Counted from the stretch's first letter, positions 42,345-51,429 are shown. The stretch is DNA of 64,000 nucleotides from Mangrovibacter yixingensis (GCF_020523985.1 NZ_JAIVKM010000001.1:1116001-1180000); one strand, 5' to 3'. Notes: generated by a model not told the origin, from the sequence alone. Numbers and translations: made by a program.

Positions 42345-42683
42345 ATGAATAAAAATGTAACAGGGTTAGTCACGGTAGCGGCGGCACTGGCAGTTCTGGC
42401 TGGTTGTACTACTTACGACAGAGCAAAAGATCAATTCACTGAGCCTGTTGTGAAAGATGTCAAAAAAGGTATGACACGTGAGCAGGTAAGCCAGATTGCA
42501 GGTAAACCCTCTTCAGAGGTCACCATGATTCATGCCCGTGGTACTTGCCAGACATACATTCTGGGTAAGCGTGATGGGCAAATGGAAACCTATTTTGTGG
42601 CGTTGGATGATACCGGTCATGTCATGAATTCTGGGTATCAAACCTGTGCTGAATATGACTCAGATCCACAGACCCATAAATAA
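42345..42683 (+). CDS. osmE: Osmotically inducible lipoprotein OsmE
   Basis: A 112-residue SmpA/OmlA-fold lipoprotein, the same length as E. coli OsmE. The lipobox is LAGC with Cys21. [19 protein letters not shown] is the typical BamE-like motif. ATG 42345 follows AAGGAGG by 7 bases. It is inducible by osmotic stress and stationary phase in E. coli. Confidence 0.95.
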   Translation: MNKNVTGLVTVAAALAVLAGCTTYDRAKDQFTEPVVKDVKKGMTREQVSQIAGKPSSEVTMIHARGTCQTYILGKRDGQMETYFVALDDTGHVMNSGYQTCAEYDSDPQTHK

Positions 42684-42715
42684 ACTGTTCCGGTGCCGTC
42701 AGTTCTGTGTCTCAA

Positions 42716-43111
42716 ATGCCAAAAAACAGATTTCGTGATGTTTTTTGGCATTTCCCGCCAAAGATACTTGCTGATGTGATTGAGAATGCTGAAGTCGCCA
42801 TTTTCAGAGAAAGCACTGTAAGAAAAAATCCGTTATTATGGTTGCCACTGTTAACGTGTTTTATTGTATTTTCCGTTATGAAAACATTTCGTCACCCCAA
42901 TAAAGCGATTATTACTTATAAACCGCGTGTAGAGCCCGCCCCACCTGATCATGCATGGCGTGTTGAGGGGTTCAAGGATGTCTATTTATTGCGTGGCAAC
43001 TATGTCGCTTTTGTACTGGTGGGAAACAGTTTCCAACGTTCCCCCGTTTTCACGTTACCTGAATCGGCTCAGCGTTGGGCAAACCAGGTACGGCAGGAAA
43101 ATGATATTTAA
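42716..43111 (+). CDS. Unknown membrane-anchored protein
   Basis: A 131-residue product if translation starts at ATG 42716; a GTG three codons earlier is equally possible and neither has a clear ribosome site. It has one hydrophobic segment (NPLLWLPLLTCFIVFSVM, about residues 40-57) preceded by a polar N-terminal helix and followed by a domain with alternating strands (DHAWRVEGFKDVYLLRGNYVAFVLVG) and a final helix (SAQRWANQVRQ). The distal part is reminiscent of C-terminal YcxB-like domains, but I cannot assign it. Its sensible codon use and composition make it likely to be real. Confidence 0.55.
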   Translation: MPKNRFRDVFWHFPPKILADVIENAEVAIFRESTVRKNPLLWLPLLTCFIVFSVMKTFRHPNKAIITYKPRVEPAPPDHAWRVEGFKDVYLLRGNYVAFVLVGNSFQRSPVFTLPESAQRWANQVRQENDI

Positions 43112-43211
43112 GTCGGCAGGGATTGTTACTGTTCCTGCAAGTATCTGTAACCGCCACCAGATTCGGCGGCGGTTTGACTCGTTATTAATGGTTCAGCTTG
43201 TTATTCGGCAC

Positions 43212-44603
43212 TTAAAGTTGTGCCAGTTCAGCGTCATCATCACTGTGCAAGCGGGTAGTCTCTGTTTGCTTCATTAGTTGGCTGGTTACTGTACCGGCAG
43301 TCATAGCACCATTTACATTCAGTGCGGTTCTCCCCATATCTATTAACGGCTCAACTGAAATAAGAAGTGCGACCAGGGTTACTGGCAGCCCCATCGCAGG
43401 TAATACAATCAGAGCGGCAAATGTGGCTCCGCCCCCGACACCAGCAACACCTGCTGAGCTAAGAGTCACAATCCCTGCGAGCGTGGCAATCCATACAGGG
43501 TCCATGGGGTTGATGCCGACAGTTGGCGCGACCATCACCGCAAGCATAGCCGGGTACAGGCCCGCACAACCATTCTGACCAATCGTTGCCCCAAAAGAGG
43601 CAGCAAATGTAGCAATAGATTCTGGGACACCCAGCCGACGCGTTTGCGCCTCAACATTCAGTGGAATGGACGCCGCGCTAGAGCGACTGGTGAATGCAAA
43701 AGTCAGCACAGGCCACACTTTACGGAAATATTTCACTGGGCTGACACCCACAATGCTCAACACAATGCTATGTACAACAAACATAATGGCGAGCCCCAGG
43801 TAAGATGCGATAACAAAGCTCCCCAGTTTGATAATGTCCTGCATGTTTGACCCGGCAACGACTTTTGTCATTAGAGCCAGAACACCATAAGGCGTCAGTT
43901 GCATAACGAGGCGCACCAGTTTCATGACCCAACTTTGCAGCACATCAATACCAGCAATAACCCGCTCACCTTTTGATTTATCATCGGCAAGAAGTTTCAG
44001 GGCCGCCATACCTAAAAATACAGCAAAAATTACAACGCTGATAATGGACGTCGGGTTGGCACCAGTCAGGTCAGCAAAAGGGTTTTTGGGGATAAACGAA
44101 AGTAATAATTGTGGCACACTGAGGTCGGACACTTTACCTATATACTGGGTTTCCAGTGTGGTTAGACGGGTACTTTCAGCCGCACCCTGAACCAGGCCTT
44201 CTGCAGTGAGACCAAACAGGTTGGTTACCATAATCCCAACCAGTGCAGCAATCAGTGTGGTAAACAGCAGGGTGCCTATCGTCAACACGCTTATCTTACC
44301 GAGGGATGACGCATTATGCAGGCGCGCAACCGCGCTGAGAATAGAAGCAAACACCAGCGGCATCACAATCATCTGCAGTAACTGGACATAGCCATTACCC
44401 ACAATGTTGAACCACTGTACAGATTGTCTCAGTACCGGGCTGCTGTCGCCATAAATTAGCTGCAACCCAAGGCCAAAAAATACCCCCAGTACCAACCCCA
44501 ATAAGACTTTCTTGGCCAGACTCCAGTTCGTTTTGCGGGTTGTGGCAAGCCCCATGAGCAAAATAACAAACACAATAAGGTTTGCTACAAGCGGAAGATT
44601 CAT
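43212..44603 (-). CDS. tcyP: L-cystine/sulfocysteine symporter TcyP (YdjN)
   Basis: A 463-residue dicarboxylate/amino acid:cation symporter, the same length as E. coli TcyP. It matches over long stretches: [72 protein letters not shown] and [16 protein letters not shown]. The [10 protein letters not shown] hairpin is the substrate gate of this family. ATG 44601-44603 ([11 protein letters not shown]) has AGGAG 7 bases upstream. CysB control is known in E. coli; I did not identify its site. Confidence 0.96.
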   Translation of the reverse strand: MNLPLVANLIVFVILLMGLATTRKTNWSLAKKVLLGLVLGVFFGLGLQLIYGDSSPVLRQSVQWFNIVGNGYVQLLQMIVMPLVFASILSAVARLHNASSLGKISVLTIGTLLFTTLIAALVGIMVTNLFGLTAEGLVQGAAESTRLTTLETQYIGKVSDLSVPQLLLSFIPKNPFADLTGANPTSIISVVIFAVFLGMAALKLLADDKSKGERVIAGIDVLQSWVMKLVRLVMQLTPYGVLALMTKVVAGSNMQDIIKLGSFVIASYLGLAIMFVVHSIVLSIVGVSPVKYFRKVWPVLTFAFTSRSSAASIPLNVEAQTRRLGVPESIATFAASFGATIGQNGCAGLYPAMLAVMVAPTVGINPMDPVWIATLAGIVTLSSAGVAGVGGGATFAALIVLPAMGLPVTLVALLISVEPLIDMGRTALNVNGAMTAGTVTSQLMKQTETTRLHSDDDAELAQL

Positions 44604-44724
44604 CTCCATTCTCCTGATTCTATTTTTACCCCTATCTGGGATCGTGTGCAGAATAGCAGATGAAGATCGCTACTGATTATAACTAAAAGCTATTTATTAT
44701 GTTTTTTGTTAGTTTGTTGGCGAA

Positions 44725-45315
44725 TTATTCTTCTTTGTGTGGCATTACGTAGCGATAAAATGTGCTTTGCAACGTATTAATTGTTTGCGATGACCAGCGA
44801 ACAGCGCTGTTTTCCTGTAATGACTGCGGCATCCATAATGCAAAGCTGAACAAAGCTATACAGAGTACGCGTTCAAGCTGGTTGCCCTTTTGTGGGCGAA
44901 TGACTGGCAGGCAAAAACGCCAGCGGCACGGCCACAATAGCGGAACCCCTGCCGGAGTAAGCATATCCGCGAGAATATGGCTGAGGTAACCTATCACCAT
45001 ACCTTGCAGTACATCGGCCGGGATAATCCAGCTCTGGGGAACTTTTAAGTAAAACAATGCCAGGGTAATGAATACCGCTAACAAACTGTGAGTAAATCCG
45101 CGGTGGCCGAAGGCCCGGGCGATAGGTTTTGATAACCAACTAAGACGTTGGCCGAGAAATGACTTTGGGTGGTCAATATCTGGCAATAAACAGGTCAACA
45201 CTGCTGCAGGTACGACATGCCACCAGTCACCATCGGTGAGAACAGGTGTCAGTTGCGCGTTTTTTGCAAACACGGCACAGGCAATAGAAAAGAGCAGGTG
45301 ACCTTCGGCCGTCAT
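44725..45315 (-). CDS. ydjM: SOS-regulated inner-membrane protein YdjM (DUF457)
   Basis: A 196-residue membrane-bound metal-dependent hydrolase-like protein of the YdjM family. MTAEGHLLFSIACAVFA, LLPDIDHPKS and FGHRGFTHSLLAVF hold conserved His/Asp residues that probably bind metal, as does SHILADMLTPAGVPLLWP. About four to five hydrophobic segments are present. ATG 45313-45315 aligns with the family start. Two overlapping LexA boxes precede it, as in E. coli, so it belongs to the SOS regulon. Biological function is unknown. Confidence 0.93.
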   Translation of the reverse strand: MTAEGHLLFSIACAVFAKNAQLTPVLTDGDWWHVVPAAVLTCLLPDIDHPKSFLGQRLSWLSKPIARAFGHRGFTHSLLAVFITLALFYLKVPQSWIIPADVLQGMVIGYLSHILADMLTPAGVPLLWPCRWRFCLPVIRPQKGNQLERVLCIALFSFALWMPQSLQENSAVRWSSQTINTLQSTFYRYVMPHKEE

Positions 45316-45330
45316 GATAAAACCCGGTAT

Positions 45331-45368
45331 AACTGTCAATTCATCCAGTATAGGGTTTTTATACAGTA
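45331..45368 (-). promoter_or_regulatory. Two overlapping LexA boxes of ydjM
   Basis: On the minus strand, TACTGTATAAAAACCCTATA (45368-45349) and TACTGGATGAATTGACAGTT (45350-45331) adjoin with a 2-base overlap. Each has one good half (CTGT or ACAG). The tandem arrangement is that of E. coli ydjM. Confidence 0.8.
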
Positions 45369-45420
45369 GGAGAAAGAGGTGACGTTGTAACACTTTGTCA
45401 ATATCACCTCAAGTGGTTAA

Positions 45421-46182
45421 TTATCGTGCTAGCCAGCCACCATCCACGGCCAGTGTATAACCATTGATATAATCAGAAGCGGCTGAGGCCAGAAATACAA
45501 CAGGGCCTTTCAGGTCCTGAGGTGTACCCCATCGGCCTGCGGGGATTCTTTCCACAATGGCCTGGTTGCGTGCTTCATCATCGCGTAGCTGCTGAGTATT
45601 GTTGGTTGCCATATAACCCGGAGCAATAGCATTTACATTTATTCCGAGTGCGGCCCATTCGTTTGCCATCAAGCGAGTTAATCCCAGCACACCACTTTTG
45701 GACGCGGTATAAGAAGGAACACGGATGCCTCCTTGAAAAGAGAGCATAGAGGCAATGTTAATGATTTTCCCGCCCGAGCCTTGCGCAATAAATTGCCGTG
45801 CAACGGCCTGAGAAAGAAAGAAAACTGATTTGAGGTTCAGGTTGATGACATCGTCCCAGTCTTTTTCGCTGAAGTCGATGGCATCATTGCGGCGAATCAT
45901 CCCAGCATTATTGACCAGAATATCCAGATGGCCCATTTCGTTGACAGCTTGCTGAACCAGACCGGGGATAGGCTCCTGGCTGCTAAGGTCTGCCTGTAAT
46001 GCCAGAAAACGTCTGCCCAGCGCAAGGACTTGACTGGCTGTTTCATGAGGGATTTTACGGTTGACGCTGATTATATCGCACCCGGCTTCTGCTAGTGCCA
46101 GCGCCATTCCCTGACCCAGGCCCGTATCACAGCCAGTTACCATGGCGACTTTCCCAGCCAGGTTAAATTCGTTCAATATCAT
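45421..46182 (-). CDS. kduD: 2-dehydro-3-deoxy-D-gluconate 5-dehydrogenase KduD
   Basis: A 253-residue short-chain dehydrogenase, the same length as E. coli KduD, which reduces 5-keto-4-deoxy-uronate-derived 2,5-diketo-3-deoxygluconate in pectin and hexuronate degradation. The NAD site is TGCDTGLGQG (16-25), and the catalytic Ser145, Tyr158 and Lys162 occur in INIASMLSFQGG and PSYTASKSG. kduI, normally adjacent, is absent here, and the gene sits between ydjM and hxpB, where E. coli has nothing comparable. GAGGT precedes ATG 46180-46182. An operator-like sequence lies upstream. Confidence 0.92.
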   Translation of the reverse strand: MILNEFNLAGKVAMVTGCDTGLGQGMALALAEAGCDIISVNRKIPHETASQVLALGRRFLALQADLSSQEPIPGLVQQAVNEMGHLDILVNNAGMIRRNDAIDFSEKDWDDVINLNLKSVFFLSQAVARQFIAQGSGGKIINIASMLSFQGGIRVPSYTASKSGVLGLTRLMANEWAALGINVNAIAPGYMATNNTQQLRDDEARNQAIVERIPAGRWGTPQDLKGPVVFLASAASDYINGYTLAVDGGWLAR

Positions 46183-46199
46183 ATTTACCTCGGATTATG

Positions 46200-46225
46200 C
46201 TGTGCAGGTCGTTATACCTACACAG
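46200..46225 (-). other. Inverted repeat in kduD leader
   Basis: CTGTGCAGGT and ACCTACACAG (46200-46209, 46216-46225) form a 10-bp stem with one mismatch and a 6-base loop, 18 bases before the kduD ATG. It could be an operator or a leader hairpin. Confidence 0.55.
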
Positions 46226-46254
46226 CATAGATCGGGCAAAAGCTTAATTCAAAT

Positions 46255-46273
46255 AAAATGAAACTACGTTTTG
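46255..46273 (-). promoter_or_regulatory. Possible KdgR operator of kduD
   Basis: AATGAAACTACGTTTTG has the AATGAAAC / GTTTT halves with 3-base centre expected for KdgR boxes, about 75 bases before kduD. KdgR represses kduID in related bacteria. The right half is imperfect. Confidence 0.4.
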
Positions 46274-46278
46274 TTTTT

Positions 46279-46944
46279 TTATTTGAGGTGCGCGACAGTC
46301 AATTCTTTAAGGCTCTCCAGGCAAGTATCGGCCAGTACCCAGCGGGGGTTACCAATATTTTCCCTGGCGGGTACGACAATTGAACGCATGCGGGCTGCTT
46401 TTGTGGCAATCATCCCATTAACTGAGTCTTCCAGGGTGACACAGTTAGGTGGGGCTATGCCCAATTGCTCTGCTGCATTGAGGTAAACCTGTGGATGTGG
46501 CTTGCTCCAGGGCAGATGTTCGGCAGAAGCCAGTGTGGAAAAGTAGGGCCGCAATGAAAACATTTCTAATACTTGCTCTAGCATATGCAATGGGGATGCT
46601 GAAGCCAGACCAATCTTCAGTCCAAGGTTTTGGCATAAATCCAGCGCTTCTTGCACACCAGGCAACAATGGGCGGGTTTCTTCAACCAGATTAATGGCCC
46701 GGCGTATAATTTGTTGTGTCACAGCTTCGCGAGATACGCCTTTCCAGGGTTGTTGTGCGTACCAAAGGTCAACAACCACATCAATTCGCAACCCCAGTAA
46801 GTCCGGGAGTTCATGGCGACGTGTAGTATCCACACCCAGAGAAGCGATCACCTCCAGTTCAGCCTGATCCCATAAAGGCTCTGAATCTATCAGTAATCCG
46901 TCCATGTCAAATATTGCTGCAAGGGTTCCGGTTACACCAGACAT
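46279..46944 (-). CDS. hxpB: Hexitol phosphatase B (YniC)
   Basis: A 221-residue HAD-superfamily phosphatase equal to E. coli YniC/HxpB, which hydrolyses 2-deoxyglucose 6-phosphate and hexitol phosphates. Motif I is FDMDGLLIDSEPLW (Asp13, Asp15); motif II is GLASASPLHML; motif III/IV is SKPHPQVYLNAAEQLG and LEDSVNGMIATKAARMRSIVVPA. The cap domain (residues about 20-85) contains LGLRIDVVVDLWY. AAAGGAG precedes ATG 46942-46944. Confidence 0.96.
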   Translation of the reverse strand: MSGVTGTLAAIFDMDGLLIDSEPLWDQAELEVIASLGVDTTRRHELPDLLGLRIDVVVDLWYAQQPWKGVSREAVTQQIIRRAINLVEETRPLLPGVQEALDLCQNLGLKIGLASASPLHMLEQVLEMFSLRPYFSTLASAEHLPWSKPHPQVYLNAAEQLGIAPPNCVTLEDSVNGMIATKAARMRSIVVPARENIGNPRWVLADTCLESLKELTVAHLK

Positions 46945-47110
46945 ATGCCATTACTCCTTTTACGATACGTTTTCCCTGAAAAGTAACATATAATTCATGG
47001 CCCTGGATGAGAGCATCAAAAAAAACAGGCATAATTTGGCTGTCTGGATAGAATTGATGACGTAACGTGAATACTTCAGCTTTCAGTACGGAAGCTGGTG
47101 AGGGGAACAA

Positions 47111-47647
47111 ATGACTTACCAACAAGCTGGACGCCTGGCGATTGTAAAACGCATTGCAGGATGGGTGATATTTATTCCTGCTGTTATCTCTACGTTGATT
47201 TCGCTGCTGAAGTTCATGGATCAACACAGTGAAAAAAAAGCGGGCATTAATGCAGTGATGTCTGATTTTGCGCATGTCATGATAGACATGGTTCGGTTTA
47301 ACACGCCATTTTTGAACTTCTTTTGGTATAACTCACCATCGCCAGATTTTGCTCACCAACTCAATGTGTTGTTCTGGGTTATCTTTGTGCTGGTTTTTGT
47401 CGGTATGGCGCTACAGGCCTCCGGTGCACGAATGAGCCGGCAGGTGCGTTTTATTCGCGAAGGGCTTGAAGACCAATTGATTCTGGAGAAAGCAAAAGGA
47501 GATGGCGGGCTCAGTAAAGATTCTCTGGAAGCAAAAATTATTGTGCCGCACCATACCATCCTTCTGCAGTTTTTCCCGTTATATATATTGCCCGTCATTG
47601 TCATTGTGATTGGTTATGTCTTTTTCTCCCTACTTGGCTATATATGA
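47111..47647 (+). CDS. yniB: Inner-membrane protein YniB
   Basis: A 178-residue membrane protein with three or four hydrophobic segments: IAGWVIFIPAVISTLISLL, VLFWVIFVLVFVGMAL and a C-terminal FFPLYILPVIVIVIGYVFFSLLGY. It matches E. coli YniB in length and position. Function unknown. AGGGG precedes ATG 47111. It is divergent from hxpB and convergent with yniA, with only 8 bases between stops. Confidence 0.92.
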   Translation: MTYQQAGRLAIVKRIAGWVIFIPAVISTLISLLKFMDQHSEKKAGINAVMSDFAHVMIDMVRFNTPFLNFFWYNSPSPDFAHQLNVLFWVIFVLVFVGMALQASGARMSRQVRFIREGLEDQLILEKAKGDGGLSKDSLEAKIIVPHHTILLQFFPLYILPVIVIVIGYVFFSLLGYI

Positions 47648-47655
47648 TTTATAGG

Positions 47656-48516
47656 TTAATCCGCCAACATCTGTTCCAGAGCCTGTTGAGCTACAGACAG
47701 ATGCTGGCCACCAAATAACCTGGCCCGGTTCAGTAATGTATACAGTTGGTAGATGGGCTGTCGTTCAATAAAATCGACGGGAAGGGGACACACTGACTGG
47801 TAGCCATCATAAATTTGCGCAGGTTGTTCTGGGTGCAGAGGAAGCATTGCCAGGTCACACTCCCTGTCGCCCCAGTAACAGGCCGGGTCGAAGATATAAG
47901 GCCCGTTGGGCCCTACCGCACAGTTACCAGACCACAAATCACCATGAAGTAACGATGGTGCAGGTTGGTGTGAAGAAAGACGCTGACGAACTCTTTCAAC
48001 GATTACATCGATATTCCCAAACGTTATCCCTTTTTCGGCTGACAGCTCAAGTTGCCAGCCAATACGTTGTTCTGCAAAAAATGTTGACCAGCGCCGTTGC
48101 CAGGTATTGGGCTGTGGTGTGGTGGCGAGATGGTTGTCGTAATCCAGCCCGAACTGTAGTTGTTCGCTCCATTGATGAAGCCTTGCCAACTGTTGGCCCA
48201 ATAGAAATGCATTGTGTGCATCAAATGGTTTGGGAGGGAGGTAATCCAGAACTAAAAAGCTTTGCTCGCGATCGCTGCCTACAGCCCACACCTGTGGAAC
48301 ATTTACTGTCTGGCTGCGGGCTAATAACAGTAATTGATCGGCTTCAGCAGTGAACTGCGGTAATAACGCCCGGTCATCACATTTAATAAACAAATCATGG
48401 CCTGCATACCTGGCGTGCCATGCACTGTGTACCTCACCTCCTGGAAGGGAGCGCTGGTCTTCGAACGTGGATTCACCCAGTGGGTCCTGGAGTAAACGAC
48501 TGATGGCCTGCCACAT
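47656..48516 (-). CDS. yniA: Fructosamine-3-kinase family protein YniA
   Basis: A 286-residue aminoglycoside-phosphotransferase-like kinase, homologous to E. coli YniA. The Lys of the ATP site is in HDLFIKCDDRALLPQFTAEADQL, the catalytic loop is LLHGDLWSGN and the metal-binding segment is IFDPACYWGDRECDLAM. Family members phosphorylate protein- or amino-acid-bound ketosamines such as ribulosamines. Cytosolic. Confidence 0.95.
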   Translation of the reverse strand: MWQAISRLLQDPLGESTFEDQRSLPGGEVHSAWHARYAGHDLFIKCDDRALLPQFTAEADQLLLLARSQTVNVPQVWAVGSDREQSFLVLDYLPPKPFDAHNAFLLGQQLARLHQWSEQLQFGLDYDNHLATTPQPNTWQRRWSTFFAEQRIGWQLELSAEKGITFGNIDVIVERVRQRLSSHQPAPSLLHGDLWSGNCAVGPNGPYIFDPACYWGDRECDLAMLPLHPEQPAQIYDGYQSVCPLPVDFIERQPIYQLYTLLNRARLFGGQHLSVAQQALEQMLAD

Positions 48517-48603
48517 AGCATCTCTCCCGTGTCGTCCGATAGATCATAAAGTTAGCGTATTTATTGCAATTAAAAGGCGATACAACGCACATCTGAGCGG
48601 CAA

Positions 48604-48634
48604 GGCCACATAAAGCATCGGCTATTATGTGGCC
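48604..48634. other. Stem-loop between pfkB and yniA
   Basis: GGCCACATAA and TTATGTGGCC form a perfect 10-bp stem with an 11-base loop, 40 bases beyond the pfkB stop. It has no T-run on the minus strand; it may mark the pfkB mRNA end. Confidence 0.5.
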
Positions 48635-48673
48635 TGAAGAGAATAATGGTTACCCTTGTGAAAATTGCGTCAC

Positions 48674-49603
48674 TTAATTTTGCAATAGGTAACGGTAAAT
48701 TTTCTCTGTATTTTCAAATGAACACAGGCGTGTCCCTTGGTTTAATGTGGCTGCGCTACCTGCTGCGACACCATAACGCACCATATCTTCCAGACCGGCC
48801 CCTGCTGCCAATTTTAGTGTGATCGCACCAACCATGCTGTCGCCCGCACCTACAGTGCTTTGACTGCGAACTGGTGGTGGAACCACCTGAACACTGGTAT
48901 CACGGTTGATACCCATCGCACCTTGTGGGCCCAGTGAGACAACTACGTTTTGTGCTTTGCCACTTTGAATAATTTCTTGTGCTGCAAGACGAACGTCATC
49001 AGGTTGGTTGAGAGGATGTTTGACCAGCGCACTTAATTCTTTCTGATTAGGCTTAACCAGTGCAATATTACCAACCTCCAGAGCAGCACTGAGTGCATCG
49101 CCGGAACTGTCTATAATGCAACGAATATTTTGTTTCTGAGCCAGGTGAATCAGGCTGCATAAATAGTCAGTATCTGTTCCTGGCGGTAAACTGCCGCTAA
49201 TAACCAGCAGTGAATCACCAGGAATTGTTTTAATTTTATTCGCCAGCTGCTGGCATTCAGCGTTGCTGAGCGCAGCCCCTGGCATCACAAAACGGTACTG
49301 TTCACCACTGGTGTCTATATGAACGTGCAGATTCTGCCGGGTCCATTCTTGAGCAGGAACCGAAATCACTGCCACATCATCATCCTTTAACAAGTGGCAC
49401 AGGTGTTCACCTGTCGCTCCACCTGCTGGAAAAATAGCTGTCGCGTTTCCTCCCAAATGGTTGATGGCACGTGCCACATTAATACCGCCGCCTCCTGGCT
49501 CAAACACTGGGGCGCTACAACGTAATTTACCTTCAGGATAGATTTGATTGGTGCTGGTTGCACTATCCAAAGAAGGGGCCAGCGTCAGTGTATAAATGTT
49601 CAC
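48674..49603 (-). CDS. pfkB: 6-phosphofructokinase II
   Basis: A 309-residue ribokinase-family phosphofructokinase, the same length as E. coli Pfk-2. It carries YTLTLAPSLDSATS, VFEPGGGGINVARAI in the sugar site, PAGGATGEHL, SGSLPPG and TVGAGDSMVGA with the catalytic Asp near residue 255. The start is GTG 49601-49603 (NIYTLTLAP), because AGGAGG lies 7 bases before it and the length then equals E. coli; the longer frame start has no ribosome site. Minor glycolytic isozyme. Confidence 0.96.
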   Translation of the reverse strand: MNIYTLTLAPSLDSATSTNQIYPEGKLRCSAPVFEPGGGGINVARAINHLGGNATAIFPAGGATGEHLCHLLKDDDVAVISVPAQEWTRQNLHVHIDTSGEQYRFVMPGAALSNAECQQLANKIKTIPGDSLLVISGSLPPGTDTDYLCSLIHLAQKQNIRCIIDSSGDALSAALEVGNIALVKPNQKELSALVKHPLNQPDDVRLAAQEIIQSGKAQNVVVSLGPQGAMGINRDTSVQVVPPPVRSQSTVGAGDSMVGAITLKLAAGAGLEDMVRYGVAAGSAATLNQGTRLCSFENTEKIYRYLLQN

Positions 49604-49807
49604 TTTTTTCCTCCTGTTGCAGTTTCTCCTAAAGGGTAGCACTACCTTAAAACCTGCGCTCAAAATAACTCAATGATTTATCGATAGAATTGTAAAAGAC
49701 TGCGTGGCTTTATATATAAGCATAATCTCTTTTTAAGACACGCCTTATTCAAAAAATGAAATAAGAATTTATTGCTATGTTATTCGGAGATTTTTATAAT
49801 TTGTAAC

Positions 49808-49873
49808 CTTTCCCCGGCCCATAATTCATTGATCCTCGGGAAAGTTTCCGGGACCTTTGTGGTCTCTTTTTTT
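49808..49873 (+). promoter_or_regulatory. Terminator-like leader of ydiY
   Basis: GGGACC-TTTGT-GGTCTC (49850-49866) followed by seven T (49867-49873) is an intrinsic-terminator-like hairpin only 17 bases before the ydiY ATG. Upstream, CTTTCCC (49808-49814) pairs with GGGAAAG (49838-49844). This suggests transcription attenuation in the leader. The stem is short (6 bp with one G-T). Confidence 0.5.
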
Positions 49874-49890
49874 GTTGTGCGGACATTATA

Positions 49891-50649
49891 ATGAAGCTTT
49901 TTAAGACAGTACCTGCAGCGGTTTTGCTGGCAGGGGGAATGCTGGTTAGCCATATTGCCAGCGCAGATGATTCTGTTTTTACTGTCATGGATGACCCTTC
50001 TACGGCAAAACAACCGTTTGAAGGATCTGTTAATGCAGGTTACCTGGCGCAGACAGGTAACACTCGCAACTCTTCTTTAACGGCTGACAGCACGTTAACC
50101 TGGTACCAAACCTCTACCGCATGGTCTTTGTGGGGCACTGCGAATAATACGTCTTCCAACGATGAGCGCTCTTCTGAGAAGTACGCAATCGGTGGGCGTA
50201 GCCGGTATAATATGACAAGCAGAGACTATCTGTTTGGTCAGGCCAGCTGGCTAACAGACCGTTATAATGGCTACCACGAACGTGATGTGCTTACGGCTGG
50301 TTACGGTCGTCAAATCCTGAATGGCCCTGTTCATAGTTTACGGCTGGAATTCGGTCCTGGTATCCGTTACGACGAGTATACGGATGGCACGGATAAAACC
50401 CAGGCATTAGGCTATGCTGCCGGATCTTACTCTTGGCAGTTTACTGACAATGCTAAGTTTATCCAGGGGGTCTCGGTTCTGGGCAGCGATGACACAACTG
50501 TCAACTCAGAAACGGGGCTGGAAGTTGCGATTAACTCCCACTTTTCTCTGAAAGTGGCATATAACGTGACCTGGAACTCTAATCCGCCTTCAACGGCACC
50601 TGATCACACTGATACCAAAACGTCAGTGACATTGGGTTATAAAATGTAA
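49891..50649 (+). CDS. ydiY: DUF481 outer-membrane-type protein YdiY
   Basis: A 252-residue exported protein, same length as E. coli YdiY. The signal peptide covers residues 1-25 (ending ASA). DUF481 beta-barrel features are FEGSVNAGYLAQTGNT, SNDERSSEKYAIGGRSRYN, YLFGQASWLTDRYNGYHERDVLTAGYGRQ, EFGPGIRYDEY and the C-terminal aromatic-hydrophobic strand TLGYKM. E. coli ydiY is acid-inducible; function unknown. Only a weak GCGGA ribosome site precedes the ATG, right after the leader hairpin. A strong terminator follows. Confidence 0.94.
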   Translation: MKLFKTVPAAVLLAGGMLVSHIASADDSVFTVMDDPSTAKQPFEGSVNAGYLAQTGNTRNSSLTADSTLTWYQTSTAWSLWGTANNTSSNDERSSEKYAIGGRSRYNMTSRDYLFGQASWLTDRYNGYHERDVLTAGYGRQILNGPVHSLRLEFGPGIRYDEYTDGTDKTQALGYAAGSYSWQFTDNAKFIQGVSVLGSDDTTVNSETGLEVAINSHFSLKVAYNVTWNSNPPSTAPDHTDTKTSVTLGYKM

Positions 50650-50655
50650 ATCAGT

Positions 50656-50686
50656 GGGCCGGTTATATCGGCCCGTTTTTTTATTT
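50656..50686 (+). terminator. Terminator of ydiY
   Basis: GGGCCG / CGGCCC with a 7-base loop is followed by GTTTTTTTATTTTTT, directly after the ydiY stop. Confidence 0.9.
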
Positions 50687-50915
50687 TTTTCTATTTTTGT
50701 TTTAATTGCTTTAAAAAATAAGTTTAAATTAATTTCTTTAAATAGCCTTACATTACACTCCATTCTTTCTTCATCTTTTATCGTTAATGTTCCTGCATAT
50801 AATATTTTTGGCACAAATAGCCAAATAATTAGTCTGGAAAAAAGTGTGATCCGGAACTACCATAATGGTATGGCTTTCCTGGCCAGAATAAATGAGTTAA
50901 CAGAGAAGAAATATT

Positions 50916-51158
50916 ATGAAAACTGTAAACATTACCGCCGCAGCGCTGGTGCTGTCAGCAATGTCTTTTAGTGCATTCGCCGCACAGCCAGCACAAACCA
51001 CACCGCCCAATACAACTGTTACAGCAGCAACTGCCAATGTACAACATGCCAGTGATATTGAAGCTGGCTCTAATATCGCTCCCGGCTCACAAAGTACGGG
51101 GCAGTCAATGGATGATGCATTTAATGTATACACACTGGTTGCTGGTGGGTGGTCATAA
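50916..51158 (+). CDS. Small exported protein of unknown function
   Basis: An 80-residue protein. Residues 1-22 are a clear signal peptide (ending AFA). The mature 58 residues are Thr/Ala/Ser/Gln-rich and disordered-looking, ending SMDDAFNVYTLVAGGWS. The signal peptide resembles those of DUF1471 (BhsA/McbA) stress proteins, but the mature part lacks that domain. GAGAAG precedes ATG 50916, and its own terminator follows. Likely a soluble periplasmic or secreted peptide; role unknown. Confidence 0.75.
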   Translation: MKTVNITAAALVLSAMSFSAFAAQPAQTTPPNTTVTAATANVQHASDIEAGSNIAPGSQSTGQSMDDAFNVYTLVAGGWS

Positions 51159-51198
51159 TTACACTGTATTATTGATACTAAATTACCTTAAGTAAAAT

Positions 51199-51232
51199 AA
51201 AAACCGGAGTATGTTGTCCCGGTTTTTTGTTT
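51199..51232 (+). terminator. Terminator of the small exported protein gene
   Basis: AAAACCGG / CCGGTTTT with an 11-base loop is followed by TTGTTTTT, about 40 bases past the stop. Confidence 0.85.
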
Positions 51233-51429
51233 TTAAATACCTGTTGTTTTTCTGATGGAAACATTTTTTTCTATAGTAGCCATTCTTGATGATTTGCGGA
51301 TGGGAGATATTTATCTATTCGGTTATTTAGATTATTAACCCATTACCATTCGTTATTTATTGTTTTCTGGTGTTGGTATTCTCCTGTTGGTATGCTGTTA
51401 TCTTTATTACCGAATATCGGATGGAGTAG

